Shown here in pieces: positions 9,181 through 20,954 of a DNA stretch of 64,000 nucleotides. A program made the translations under genes and the position numbers. Within the stretch, counting starts at the first letter, position 1. Every line of letters begins with the position of its first letter. Source of the stretch: Eunapius fragilis (lineage: Eukaryota; Porifera; Demospongiae; Spongillida; Spongillidae); assembly GCA_963681505.1 (NCBI GenBank), contig OY811982.1, forward strand, positions 5,399,836-5,463,835. The letters are read 5' to 3'. The notes beneath the pieces are model-generated. The model searched no databases. It was given only the letters and a program-made list of their open reading frames with translations, and had not been told where the DNA came from.

Positions 9181-11170
9181 AGCCCTTGTCCGGAATGTCA
9201 AAGCGACACAGCGTGGGTCAGAGATCACGTGTGGATTATGATGATCACACGCATGAAAAAGGTGTACATGTCAGTAGGGGCAGAGATGAATTAATCATCT
9301 CGTTAACGCGACGTCTCGAACGGGCACCTCATGAGTCTTTTCTAAGATCTGCGCGCAAACTTTTTAATTCGTTTCTAATCGCGGACATTGAAGATGCGGT
9401 ATCCAATCGTCACCTCCTGTCGGCGGGCTCCATAGGGGAAGGGGGGGGGGGGGTGGGGGGTGGGGGGTGGGGCACCATTAGTGCATTATGTTGCCGGTGA
9501 TGATGTTAAGTTATACTACTGTCACCATTATACACACAATTTTGGACGTGGCGTCAGTGTTTGTTTACATTTGTGAGAAGTCCTTCTTGCCACGCGAAAA
9601 TTCCTTGCAGCCACATTTAAGATAACTACATGTACTTCTGACCTTAATGAGTGGTTTGAACCCCATGCAAACCACTTGTTTTTTTTAAGTTGGACAATGA
9701 AATCTTGGTTTGGTCTTCATTTTATGTACCGTCGTTCGATGTATCAACTTAATGTTTGCAGTGAGTACTACTGTCTTTACATGCAGGTAGAGTGAAAAGT
9801 AATTGTTACTTATGTACACATAGCGACATTTGTCTGAAACTGTCCCACTGGGTTGCCGCGCTTAACCGCATGCATATACATTTCTATGAACGGCCGGTTA
9901 GCTCATAGAAATGTATGTATAACCGCGGGCATCCCATAACGTTTATTTGTATTTTTTGGGACCTTTGAAACATATCCAATTATTCAGTGATGCACTGCGA
10001 AATTGTCACAATGTCATTTGTTGGAGGGTATACGTCCCAGCGAAAGTTGACGCGGATGGCCCACATAATTGCCAAACACTCACACTGGATCACGCTGTAG
10101 CTATATAGTCTCCGCTTTGGTAGGTGTGCGACTGGCATAGTCAATCACCCGCTGATCTTGCATGTTCTAGGACAGCCCCCAGACCAACTTTGCTGGCGTC
10201 AGTACCATGCAAGCGTGGGTCAGAGATCACGTGGGGATTATGATGATCACACGCATGAAAAAGGTATACATGTCAGTAGGGGCAGAGATGACTTAATCAT
10301 CTCGTTAACGCGAAGTCTCGAACGAGCACCTCGTGAGTCTTTTCTAAGATCTGCACGCAAACTTTTTAATTCTTTCTAATCGCGGACATTGAAGATGCGG
10401 TATCGAATCGTCACCTCCATAGGGGGAGGGGGGGGGGGGGGGCGAGGGTGTGGTACTATTAGTGCATTATGTTGCTGGGCTCTCAAGAATCACACTACGC
10501 CACTGGTACATGTACATGCGACATATGTGAGTCTGTTGATGTTAAGTTATACTACTGTCACCATTTGAAACATTATACACAATTATGGACGTGGCTTCAG
10601 TTTGTTTTGTAAGAAGTCCTTCTTGCCACGCGAAAATTCCTTGCAGCCACATTTAAGATAACTACTTCAAATCGTAATGAGTGGTTTGAACCATATGCAA
10701 ACCACTTGTTTTTTAAAGTCGGACAATGAAATCTTGGTTTGGTCTTTAAATCAGCCACATTTTATGTACCGTCGTTAGATGTATATATCAACCAACGTAA
10801 TACTTGCAGTGAGTTCTGCTTTACTGTCTATACATGTAGGTAGCGTTAAAAGTATGTGTTAATTGGTGACAGACAGTATATTAGTGTCACCGTCTGGTGG
10901 GTCTGTAGAACTCACTGCAAACATTAAGTTGATACATCGAACGACGGTACATAAAATGTGGCCGCTATTTAAAGACCAAACCAAGATTTCATTGTCCAAA
11001 CTTCAAAAAACAAGTGCATGGTTTGCATGTGGTTCAAACCACTCATTAAAAGGTCTGAACTAGTTATCTTAAATGTGGCTGCAAGGAATTTTCGCGTGGC
11101 AAGAAGGACTTCTTACAAAACAAACTGAAGTCACGTCCATAATTGGGTATAATGTTTCAACGGTCTCAAT
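9181..11170. repeat. R1 repeats: outer arm B, a third partial copy and a foldback end
   Basis: Three blocks follow each other. 9181-9640 completes arm B, including the 13-G run at 9441-9453. 9840-10690 is a further, shorter R1 copy in the same orientation as arm B; it has a decayed Gypsy fragment near 9990-10200 and a 15-G run at 10428-10442. 10680-11060 is the foldback also seen at 1-705. No intact gene is present. Confidence 0.65.
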
Positions 11171-11978
11171 GAACACCTGTCCCAACGTATAAGGGACGGT
11201 TCATTTCCATGGGCAGTTAGCGGTTAAACGCAGTTAACCGCGGCAATCCTGCAAAAACGTATGGCTCAGTGTATAACTATTTATATACATAACGAAACGA
11301 CATCTCTCCTCATTCAGCGACACCAGCAAACAGCAGTTTAGCCACAGTAAAAAATTGCGGGGGTTCATTTAAATATAGAAGTCTTTGTGCATGTGATTGA
11401 ACAGCAAATCGCGCACAGATCACATGCACGCCTTATCGCAATGATTTCGACGCTTTTTTGTGGGCGAACAGGCTCGGTATGCATCACTGCTCAATCCATG
11501 CAGGCAGAAAATATTAGCGCCAACTATTTGTTTCTATAGCAGTTGCATCAGTGCATGTTCATAGTAACAGCTATGATTAGGCACTGTGCATGGCTATTTC
11601 TCTATAAATTTCTCTATACGACCGAGCTAGTCCTTTATGCCAAAAAATTGATATATAGTGCGTGTAGATTATATTATCGTGATTGGCAGATAACTTAATG
11701 TGAACCCCTCAAAACAGACGTGATGGTTCATTGCTTGCATGCATACATGGGGGAAATGCTCGGATCAGTAGTATTTTTTTCATGAGAATCGGCCCTTCTC
11801 GCATGGAGGTGCGCTTCGAAGGAATTGAGAGACTCAAATCAACCACCACAACGGAGCACTGGTTGGGGGGTTAAGAAAAAAAGGCCACACCACTCATAGA
11901 ATCATTGTCAGTTTACGGCATTCTCCTCCCCGCCAAACGAAAACTATAATGCTTTGACAAACATAACTCTCACTAATT
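11171..11978. other. Intergenic, R1-like remnants then unique sequence
   Basis: 11200-11580 still holds scattered R1 words (GCGGTTAAACGC, AACGAAACGACATC, GCAGAAAATATTAGCG). From 11600 to 11978 I see no repeat or gene; it may include upstream control sequence of the lectin-like gene. Confidence 0.5.
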
Positions 11979-11990
11979 GGCGCATGCGCC
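11979..11990. promoter_or_regulatory. GGCGCATGCGCC palindrome, possible NRF-1-type site
   Basis: A 12-bp palindrome containing GCGCATGCGC lies 158 bp before the ATG of the lectin-like gene, with CGCGCG and ACTTCC (ETS-like) just downstream and no TATA box. NRF-1-type sites of this form are common in TATA-less animal promoters. The assignment is inference from motif and place. Confidence 0.4.
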
Positions 11991-12148
11991 ATCCGCGCGA
12001 TATTACTTCCTACAAACATCATGCACTAATGTACATGAACCACACAACCAGCCGCAGCCCACCTTCCTGTGTGCCATGGAGCCTTTAAAAGGATTGCTGT
12101 ACATCTCGATGCGTATATCAGAACTGGTACTAAAATCAGATCAGAAAA

Positions 12149-12620
12149 ATGAGCTACTACTTCATCACCAGCAACCTCGCAGGAAATTTAGTTCTTGACG
12201 CCTTTGGTAGTTGTTCTTCACCAGATACAACGGTCAGTACGTATGGAATAAAACTGTCTGGAGCTGACAATCAGCTGTGGAAGCAAGAACCAGAGTGCGG
12301 GGATTCATTCTACCTTGTACCGAAACACGCCCCCAACCTAAAACTTGCGATTGTGGTATGCAACTATATATTCCTATTTGCATGACGGCATTTACAAATA
12401 ATGGATTATAATCTTATTTCAATAGAACAATCTAGTTGTTATTAATCAGTGCGGTACGAGACTGCGAATCACCAGGTCAGGCACGACCTACCGGTCTGTT
12501 ACTATCGAATCAGTCGAAACTGGCTTAGCCCTTGAGGCTGGAGGTGCCGGCGTGCAAATTCAATCAAAACCAAAGGCGGATGGATCTGACAAACAGCTGT
12601 TTGTGTTCTACAATTCATGA
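12149..12620 (+). CDS. Small ricin-B-type beta-trefoil (lectin-like) protein, two exons
   Basis: Exon 1 is 12149-12355 (69 codons), exon 2 is 12426-12620 (64 codons plus TGA). The 70-bp intron has GTATGC and TTTCAATAG borders and is phase 0. The predicted protein is 133 residues, one beta-trefoil in length. It starts MSYYFITSNLAGNLVLDAFG, and DNQLWKQEP at about residues 42-50 gives the NQ-x-W signature of ricin-B-type domains. A second repeat has GLALEAGG and KQLFVF. There is no signal peptide or membrane segment, so a cytosolic or non-classically secreted sugar-binding protein is likely. AATAAA at 12710-12715 is a good poly(A) signal. Only the carbohydrate-binding fold is present; nothing suggests a catalytic toxin chain. 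The gene is intact and stands alone among repeats. Confidence 0.8.
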
Positions 12621-12739
12621 GTGACGGGCACATCGACACGAACCACGGACAAATGAACGTGCATATTAATTACATAATTATGTATAGAGCCGGTACAGTG
12701 GAAATCGTGAATAAAATTTTTAGGGGTGTGCTTTAATGT

Positions 12740-13150
12740 TCACTTGATTGTTTAACATTATACGAAGTATCTACAGAACCGGTAGCGGCACTATATTGAT
12801 ATAACTACAGAGCCGGTACCCGCGCACCCTAGTCACTAAATTATTTTAGAGAGCCGCGCGGTATACCGGTGCCGTAGTCAATTTGTTTAGAAAGCGGTAC
12901 CGGCGCCGTATAGTCAATTTGTGGTACAGGCGCCGTAGTCAATTTGTTTAGAAAGTGGTACCGGCGCCGTAGGCGTAGTCAATTTGTTTAGAAAGCGGTA
13001 CCGACGCCGTAGTCAATTTGTTTAGAAAGCGGTACCGGCACCGTAGTCAATTTGTTTAGAAAGCGGTATACCGGCGCTCTCAGTAGTCAATTAATTTAGA
13101 GAGCATCCTAGTCAATTAATTTAGAGACTGCGGCGTCCTAGTCTTTTGAG
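12740..13150. repeat. Tandem repeat of about 34-36 bp
   Basis: Imperfect units built on GTAGTCAATTTGTTTAGAAA and GCGGTACCGGCGCC repeat about nine times, with more diverged units at both ends. It starts just after the poly(A) signal of the lectin-like gene. Confidence 0.8.
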
Positions 13151-13329
13151 AGCAGCCAAAAGCTACCACATTTCTTAAAGAGCTGATTTAATAAACTTAA
13201 CAAGGTGGGAATTTAAGCTAGACGATCATGTACATAAATACAAATAATTTTTTTTAATGAATTTTTGCCATAAATTTTACTTCGCGGTCACGTGATGCAA
13301 GACACATGTGGAGTTTTCAGTTGGTGAGA

Positions 13330-15257
13330 AATTCCAATCGAATTACAGGCCAAAATACATCGCTACGAGGATCTAGTTCGTAATATTTTGGATACGAGAT
13401 TCAAGAACGTTACAGCTGCCAAAAAGCGCGTGACGAGGTGTTATCTTTGCAATTAATCAAGTACTACGAAATTTCATACGCTTGTATGCATGGAGGCCAA
13501 AAGTTCTAATCTCGCGGCAACGGAAAACGTGCAATTTCATCAACGAATTTTTTCAGCGTGTTGATGGTAACAATTCTATAGAACATTTCGGCAAAACTGT
13601 CCCATGGAACTCTCTTTTCGTGCCTCCGAAGATGGAAATTCTCTAAAGTGAAGAATTTCATTGCTCACCACAACCACGAGGTTACTGAATAAAGTAATAT
13701 GTTTCACATGCCGCTAATAATGCTTACTTACTACGCCAACTCGTACAAGGCTTGTTTGGCATGTTGTCACACTAAACGAAAAGAGGAAAAATGGAATCGA
13801 AGTTGAAAGGCTATAAAGTTTGAAGGCTAACAAAAAGTTGGTTAATGATTATTTAGAGCAGATGTCAGGAAAAATTGTTACTCTGAAAAAATTTATCAAC
13901 ACAACAATGCATGTCATAAAAACACTACACTGAGGAATGACTTAGCTGAAACAGTGCATAAACTAACTGTGAGATGTGGTACGTTAATAATGTTTTGCAT
14001 TCATGGTATGCATACTTTATATTGACAATATGTGTAAACACATTTATAATACATAATATTGTCTTATTTCCTCCGTGAATTTTATGCTAGCATGCATGCT
14101 TTTGCTTGCAAGTTCATGTGTGGGTGCAATGGTTGGAATGACAATCTTTTGCAAAGATTTTTTTCCCAAGACGATGAAATGAAGCAATCTTTTTCATCTT
14201 TTCCGAGTTAGTTTGCGTTGATGCAACATACAAAACTTATAGAGCTTCGTTTTCCGCTTTACATATTTTGATAAAGTTGGTTGAAGATGGCAATGGACAG
14301 AGTGAAATTGTAGCAGATTTTATGGTGTTACAAGAAACAGACAGTGCATTTTCCAAAATGGTTGATCTGTTCAAAAAGCACAATTCCTCGTGTGAATGTT
14401 TTAGCTGACAAGGACGTGACTGAAATTCCATCAGCTAGTCTTGTAATTTGTCTATGTCATTCATTGCGCTCATTTCGACGAAGAAAAGCCAGTGGACAAC
14501 TATCATGAGATAATGCAGCGGATGGTTTTTGCACATGATGATAATGATAATGATAATGGTGCACATAGTATACACAAAGGCAAGTAATGGCACATGTAAA
14601 TGCACTTATATACTGCCCAATACTAAAAATACACCAAGGGAACCACAATCTTTTCCACTTTTCTGTTCTGAACATACTGCTGAATATCAAAGGAATTTGA
14701 GCTCAGTATGGCTGATCTGCAAGTTTGACAATACTTGATGAACAGCCTGCAAGCACACAAAGAAGTGTAAAACCAATTACACTGACTGATGGCCTGCAAA
14801 ACTTAAGAGAAGCATCTGCAAAAGAGAGCCAAGTTCATTGTCCATAGTCTTGACTTAAATAGTAGTTCAGAAGATGAGGTCACAACAGTATCTGGTAAGG
14901 AAATCCAAATATTAATAATCCGGACAGAGGAGAAATTGGATCTGAAGTTGATGAGGATGAATACATGAACCTATACCACAACTTTCAGGTGAATGTTCCT
15001 ACTCTGTGCTGAATTATTTTTATGAGCAGTGGCATTCAATAAGAGATCAGTAGTCAATGGGTTTAAAATATGGGAAATTCTTTTCAACACTACAAACAAT
15101 AGAGTCGAAAGTATTAATGCCAAACTTAAGTCTGTAATTTCGCCACTTGAAGAATTTGTGGACAAATTCTTTTTGATTTTGAGAGTCTTAAGAGATCACA
15201 CAGCTGCACTCTGTTCACATAAGGATCCTACAAGATTTTACTCAGCTGCTGGCTAAA
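13330..15257 (+). pseudogene. Decayed MULE-type transposase (FAR1/SWIM family)
   Basis: Pieces of one protein appear in order on the plus strand but in changing frames. Near 13620-13700 is FRASEDGNSLK and HHNHEVT-like sequence, as in FAR1-type DNA-binding regions. At 13800-13900 comes LKANKKLVNDYLEQMSGKIV. At 14205-14400 the DDE core reads DATYKT, LVEDGNGQSEIVADFMVLQE and KMVDLFKKHN. At 15085-15235 comes NTTNNRVESINAKLKSVISP and RVLRDHTAAL. The order matches MULE-derived ZSWIM1/3-like transposases. Many stops and frameshifts show it is dead. An AT-rich (GATAATGATAATG) stretch near 14540 interrupts it. No terminal repeats were found. Confidence 0.65.
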
Positions 15258-15619
15258 TAGGCACAAACATGAGGGCACATGTATGTGATTAATCCATAGG
15301 TGCATGCAAGCATTTCAAACTTACCACTTCCATTCACAGGAACATATTTTGACAGCGAAGTGTTGACTGCATGGCATCCCTGCAGTTGAGGAAACTGTAG
15401 CTGTATCAAAATTTGAGCTGCCATCATATGTGTATCTTCTAGCATCTGCCCACTTTGCAAGTGTTTTATATCACTTGGTCTTAATCCCAAAGTTGAAATA
15501 TATCTGGGTATGGTCACACTGCCTGCAATAGTTTTTGAAACGTATTTATACTGCATACATGATAATCTTACTTTTAGTTTACCACAGCACAATTTCATCT
15601 TCAGTATCAATGATTTCAT
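15242..15619 (-). pseudogene. Ulp1-like protease fragment, probably of the same MULE
   Basis: An open minus-strand stretch contains LRPSDIKHLQSGQMLEDTHM and AAQILIQLQFPQLQG. This pattern resembles the region just before the catalytic histidine in Ulp1/C48-like peptidases carried by many MULE elements. The catalytic part itself is not visible. It lies tail to tail with the transposase remnant, overlapping it by a few bases, which suits a two-gene MULE. The identification is by pattern memory only. Confidence 0.4.
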
Positions 15620-16340
15620 TAGCTAAAGAACACCCTCAAATGATTCTATATACAACTTATATGTACCTTGATTAGTCTCATGGTTACTTTTAATGTGCAA
15701 TATTGTGAACTGGTACATCAATGTTACTTCGATCTGCATGTATCCAAACTTTTACAGAGTTAAATATGAACGTTTCTTACATACCTTTCTCTTTCTTTAA
15801 TTCCACTTCTTCAACAGTATCTTGTGCGCACAGACTTAATTGTGAGAATTTAAACACTACAGTGGCACATAAATGTACCTTTTCCTGCCATTTGATCTTC
15901 CTCTCCCAGATTCATACCACTCAATTCACAATGATACGCTTTCATCATACCATAAACAAGTGTGACACTCAGATGTTATTCCCATGCATGAATCAGCCGT
16001 TCCAACAACTCACATTGACCTGAAAATTCTGAATATGAACTTCAGAGGCCAGTGAAGCTAATATTGTTGTAATGGAAGAGACTTTGTGAAACTTTTCAAA
16101 CTGTAATACGAACAAGGATTTAAACCAAGTGCATGCATGAAATACAATTTAAACTACCTGAGACAATACTTTCTTGTGTTTTTCTGGAAGTGAAATAACA
16201 CTAACTACTGTGGAGGGAATCTGATACACCCTTAGTCAAAACCACATGCTGATTGAACACATAATACTGCATAGTCCAATGCTGATCACAAATACATTCA
16301 TCTAATAGATCTAGCAGCGATGAAGAATTTAGCAGTTGTT
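15620..16340. other. Non-coding stretch, nothing recognised
   Basis: AT-rich sequence without a convincing exon or repeat. It may include the 5' part of the hAT element that follows, but no terminal inverted repeat partner for the right end near 19339 was found here. Confidence 0.4.
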
Positions 16341-16342
16341 CT

Positions 16343-18627
16343 TTGCACCCCGAAACAAAGAAGAAATCATTACAGCAGTCGGAGCAGTGCTGGTCGGACA
16401 CAACGGACTCAGAAGATATATGTTTGGAAAGTGAAACATCACGCTGCTCTGTTCTAAGTAAGAATCCTCAGTCTGACCCTACAACCCTACTAATAAACAG
16501 CTCCCTATCTAGTACCCCAAGAGTCCAATCAGGTTGCTCTAAAGTACCAGATGATATTGCATCAACTACAGTATTCCCTCCTGTACAGCCTGTCAACATC
16601 ACGTTCCCAGTTACTGTATATTCTGGAAAATCTAGGTCATTTCATCCTGCATGGTGCAGTATTATCCATGGTTAGAATACTCCATTCAAAAAGATGCCTG
16701 TTACTGTTACAGTTGTCGTTTGCTTGGTTCTGGACCTGGTTCCAAATGTGAAAAAACCGTCACACTAGTGGGATTTATAAGGACTGGAAGCATGCTACAG
16801 GTAAAGGTGGTGTGGTGTCAAAACATGATGCCAGCCGTGTTCACAGAAAATCAGTTATTTCATGGAATCAATATAAAATTAATTCAGAACGTCCATTTCA
16901 GATAGGCTTGAAACTTGTAGATCTCAACAAATTATACAAAATAGGCATTACATGAAAACACTTGCTGAAATTATATTCTCTTATGTAGCCATGAAGAGAT
17001 TGCACTTTGTGGTCATATCGAAGATGAGTCTTCAATGAGTAGGGGGAATTTCTTAGAAATACTGAATCTTGTTGCAAATCACGATCCTGTTATAAAAGAT
17101 CAACTCAAGAATGGTTCAAAGAATGCAAAATATACATCTCCTGCAATACAGAATTCTCTTATAAGTGTTATGGCTGGAACAGTCTAAGAGTTGATCTGTT
17201 CATCTGTACGTAAGGCAGGTGCATGTGCAATCCTTGCAGATGAGACAAAGGACTGTAGTAAAAAGGAGCAGCTGGCCATTGTTGTGAGTTATGTTGATGT
17301 TGAAGCAGTGAAACTATTTGAGCATTTTTTAACCTACGTTGAGGCCACTGCTCTTGATTCTAGTAGTCTTTCTGGGTTTATTCTTGATGCATTAAGAATG
17401 AATCAGTTGAATCTGGACTGTATAGTAAGTCAGGGATATGATGGTGCATCTGTCATGAGTGGACATTGTCCAGCAGAATATATGTGAGGTTGTTCCTCAT
17501 GTTGCCTATGTACACTGCTATGCTCACTGTCTCAATTTGGTTCTAGTAGACTGTACAGAAAGTGTCTCTGAAGCATCTGATTTCTTCTCTGTGATGAAGA
17601 CTCTGTACATTTTTCTGTCCCGAAGTGTTACCCATGCTGTTTTTCTTCAGAAGCAATCTGAATTACAACCAGACAAACCACCAAGACAATTGCAGAGACT
17701 TTCAGATACACGTTGGTCATGTAGGTACTTAGCTGTTGATGCAGTTTGCAGTACATTTGATTTAGTTTTAGCAACCCTTGAAGAAATAGCAAATGGAGAT
17801 GATAGATCAAGATCTACTGAAGCTACTGGTATTTGGACACAGGTGCAATCGTTGAAGTTTTTGGTATCACTGATCACATTCTGGCGAGTATTATCCTGCA
17901 CAAAGAGTCTATTTGATCAGCTTCAGAGTAGAGAAACAGACCTAGCCAAAGCTGGTGGTCTTGTTCTTGCTACAACAATCACTTTGAAGGAATTTAGGAG
18001 TGAGAATCAATGGAATCATATATACAAGTACATCTTAGATATTGCCACACTTTACGGTATCAGAGAAGAGCTTCCATGACCATGTTGCCACAAACAGATA
18101 TCCTGTAGACTACAAGATGGAATAGTGCTGGAGTCTACTGGGGTGAGAGATGTATCATCTTCACTCCCTGAGCATTATAAAACATCTCTTTACTTTCCAG
18201 TCTTAGATGCGATGTTATCTGAACTTGATAGTAGATTTACTGACAAAAATCTTTTGCACATGCGTGCAATTCAAGCTTGTGCCTCACGGTCACCCCATTT
18301 TCTGGAATCAAGCCATCTAGCACCTCTGGCTGATTCTTATGGCCTATACAAATCTACATTAGACATGGAGTGCACACTAGCAAAGCAAACATTGAATGGG
18401 AAAGAACTAGATGAAATTATTGATGTTCTGCATGAGCTATCTCCTTTAAGGGTAGCATTTCCCTTGCTAGTAAAGTTATTTCAAATAGCTTCAAGTTAAC
18501 CATAGAAGTTAGTACTGCACATTGTGAGCGATCTTTCTCTGCTCTTAAGCGTATCAAGAGTTATCTACGGTCTATGATGACACAACAACGGCTGGTAGAC
18601 CTTGCAATCCTATCAATTGAGAATTAA
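16343..18627 (+). pseudogene. Decayed hAT transposase (TTF zinc finger / DUF4371 / dimerisation)
   Basis: Several frames together give a full-length hAT-type protein like ZMYM1/ZNF862 relatives. The TTF-type zinc finger lies at 16640-16780 (SFHPAW, then YPWLEYSIQKDACYCYSCRL). DUF4371 lies at 17190-17465 (AGACAILADETKDCSKKEQL, QGYDGASVMSG) and continues at 17470-18060 (HVAYVHCYAHCLNLVL, LQRLSDTRWSCR). A middle part follows at 18125-18480. The hAT C-terminal dimerisation domain lies at 18510-18627 (STAHCERSFSALKRIKSYLR and then LAILSIEN). At least four frame changes and several stops mean no active enzyme. Acidic and catalytic motifs of the RNase H core remain recognisable in part. Confidence 0.8.
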
Positions 18628-19395
18628 CTTTCACAAAGTCTTTCTTTAGACAATGTAGTTAACAAATTTGCTTCCCAGGATAAAAACAGAAGAATTATGT
18701 TGGTGTAAATTAAAGTGCATATTGTGCAGTTTTTGTAATTTTATGTATCAAATAAAGCAATGGGGAACTTACAGCAGGGATGTCATTGTGGATATGGTGG
18801 CTAGCCACCCTCCCCCACGAATTTTTTGATAGGACTACCAATTACCCATTGCCGTCTAGCAGGGCAATGCAGCTTCCGTTCTGGGACATTAATGATGAAG
18901 AGTTTTTGTTATTGTGTGAATATTGTTATATGTTAACGTGTATATCATATGACATGTACACTTAAAAATAATCAATTAATATAGTTGTATCTTTTTTACT
19001 ACTGCATGACAATACTCAGCTTTAACTGATCAATCTAATTATATAATACAGTTCATTACACATCTCTCTATGATGTTTTTGTGCGAATGATTGACACATA
19101 TATTGACAACAGTCGGGCATCCGGCCTGGTCGGATTTGCTAAAGGCATGCGTAAGATATCTAAAAACTTACGCGCTTTGCGCGGGAGGAGGCACATCCCC
19201 CTCCCGCACCCACCCTCTTCTAGTTATCCTGGGCTCAGCCACCCCCCCCTCCTAAATTCCTGGATCAGCGCCTGTACAGTGCTCCCCCATACCTCTTCGC
19301 TGTGCCCTACCATCCATATTATCCTGGCTACGCCACTGCGGGGAGGGGGGGTCCGGGGGTCGAAGCACCAAGCTGCGAAAGTGGACCTATCCATT
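18628..19395. other. Region after the hAT gene with a possible element end
   Basis: TATCCTGGCTACGCCACTGC at 19322-19341 reads, in reverse, CAGTGGCGTAGCCAGGATA, a sequence typical of some hAT ends. AATAAA at 18750 could be a poly(A) signal. 19180-19260 is C-rich (CTCCCGCACCCACCCTC). No other gene is seen. Confidence 0.45.
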
Positions 19396-19686
19396 ACAAG
19401 TAAATAAAAAACATTCTCTATGAGAAAGTTGGTGGCATATAGGATTTGAAGACATGGTGATGTAAAAAGGAAGGAAACAAGGGTCTAATAATAAGGGAAA
19501 ATGGAATAGTCCTATATTTAGCACACGAACACCATACTATATCCTACATATAGAAATGTGCTAAATATAGGACTATTCCATTTTCCCTTATTATTAGACC
19601 CTTGTTTCCTTCCTTTTTACACCACCATGTCTTCAAATCCTATATGCCACCAACTTTCTCATAGAGAATGTTTTTTATTTACTTGT
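19396..19686. mobile_element. Palindromic MITE, copy 2
   Basis: About 291 bp, beginning ACAAGTAAATAAAAAACATT and ending with its complement. The arms pair nearly perfectly around about 19540. It belongs to the same family as 3397-3691 but to a different subfamily (TATAGGATTTGAAGACATGG instead of TATAGGATTGACCAATGG). Confidence 0.85.
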
Positions 19687-19699
19687 TTCATTGATTTTT

Positions 19700-20019
19700 A
19701 TTCATACCCGATTATGAGCCGTATAGCATGTTAAGTAATCCATCTTGATATGAGAGGGAGGTTGTAAAGGTACGACATACCTTTGAGTGACCTTAACTCT
19801 TTCGCCGCCACGAGATGCACGTTCAGGACTATGGCAATATCGCTGTCTTTTTTCAGGATCTGCTCGATACCTTGCACGTCGAGAGGTCCGTTCCTTTTCA
19901 GGATCTGAGGGGGCTTTAAGGGGCGGCCGAAATAGAAGAGAGATTATTAATTGTCGCCCCAGCGCGATCGAACCCACGAACGCATTTTGTATCGGGCCAG
20001 ACTGAAGCAGACAGCACCC

Positions 20020-20056
<37 letters not shown>

Positions 20057-20215
20057 TTCCTACAGTCTACTATACTAATCGCATCTCGATACCTTGCGCG
20101 TCGAGAGGTCCGTTTCTTTTCAGGCTCTGCTCGATATTTTTCACGTTGAGAGGCCCGCTTCTTTTCAGGCTCTGCTTTGTAGTTCCGCTCGGGCTGAATC
20201 TAATACGTCGACTCT
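19700..20215 (-). pseudogene. Charged tandem-repeat protein remnant (DPEKK type)
   Basis: On the minus strand two blocks encode repeats of about 14 residues. 20090-20190 gives KAEPEKKRASQREKYRAEPE-like sequence, and 19800-19920 gives SDPEKERTSRRARYRADPEK. They are separated by a run of 36 C at 20021-20056. The related copy at 47963-48404 has a clear start. This fragment is broken and I do not know a function for the family. It sits between MITE copy 2 and the R2 repeat, the same order as at 46.2-48.9 kb. Confidence 0.5.
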
Positions 20216-20559
20216 AGTTATGAGGTACTATGCTCGTCGTCTTTTCCTGACGTGAAGGCATTTTGAAAAAAAAAAAAACAACTTCACTAAGTTACAAAGA
20301 GCGTCAAACTTACAACGATCGAATAACAAGAACGATTATAGTACCATAGATATCTATGATAGTACGCACGTGCACGTTGTTAAAAATACATAATCGCCAC
20401 AGTTAATTACCACTACGTGTATGCCCAGACAGTACACATTTGATTACATGATGTATACTGCTAATACTTCGTATAAAGAGCGAAGTAGGACCTATCCGCG
20501 TCGTGTCAGTGCAGTAAGCTTAACTATACGTGATTTGCTAACACAACCACCGATATATG

Positions 20560-20905
20560 TCATGTAGCCTCGAGACGTTTTGACCACAGAAGCGAGAATG
20601 CCAACAAATTCTGAAGCCATTGGTGTGATTTTCATTTCTTAAAAGTGTTCCTATCCCGAGTTATGCGTGGTCAAGAACAAGAACAAGAAGAAGAAGAACG
20701 AGTAATACGTGGGACTGGGTACGAGTTACGAAAATTGTTTTGTTCTCTACAACCACGCGGTTCTATGACATCAAACAAACACGAAACTACTTGTTGTTAC
20801 CTTCTTGTACGACGACGATAACAAGGTAAGCCATCCGCTCGTCGGTAGTCTTGTTAGAAGCGGGTCGCGTTTTTTTAATGACATTCATAATCGGGGTCAA
20901 ATCCT
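20560..20905. repeat. R2 interspersed repeat, copy 1
   Basis: The stretch from AAAAGTGTTCCTATCCCGAG to GGGGTCAAATCCTATATG is shared with 33595-33830 (inverted), 48580-48850 (more diverged) and 63210-63510. It contains GACTGGGTACGAG, ACCACGCGGTTCTATGACAT and GCGGGTCGCG in fixed order. By its place upstream of the DPEKK start at 48.4 kb it may be the 5' untranslated or promoter end of one element. 20216-20560 between it and the coding remnant holds nothing else I recognise. Confidence 0.7.
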
Positions 20906-20954
20906 ATATGAGAGTTACTAACGTAACTCTCGATACTTTCCGCGAGCGAGAAAA

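Noticed and set aside
1-11170. A full LTR retrotransposon
   Set aside because: Only a short RT/RNase H piece is present; the repeats around it are inverted, not direct, so they are not LTRs.
16343-19341. A complete hAT element with both ends
   Set aside because: The right-hand CAGTGGCGTAGCCAGG-type end is credible, but no matching left end was found before 16343.
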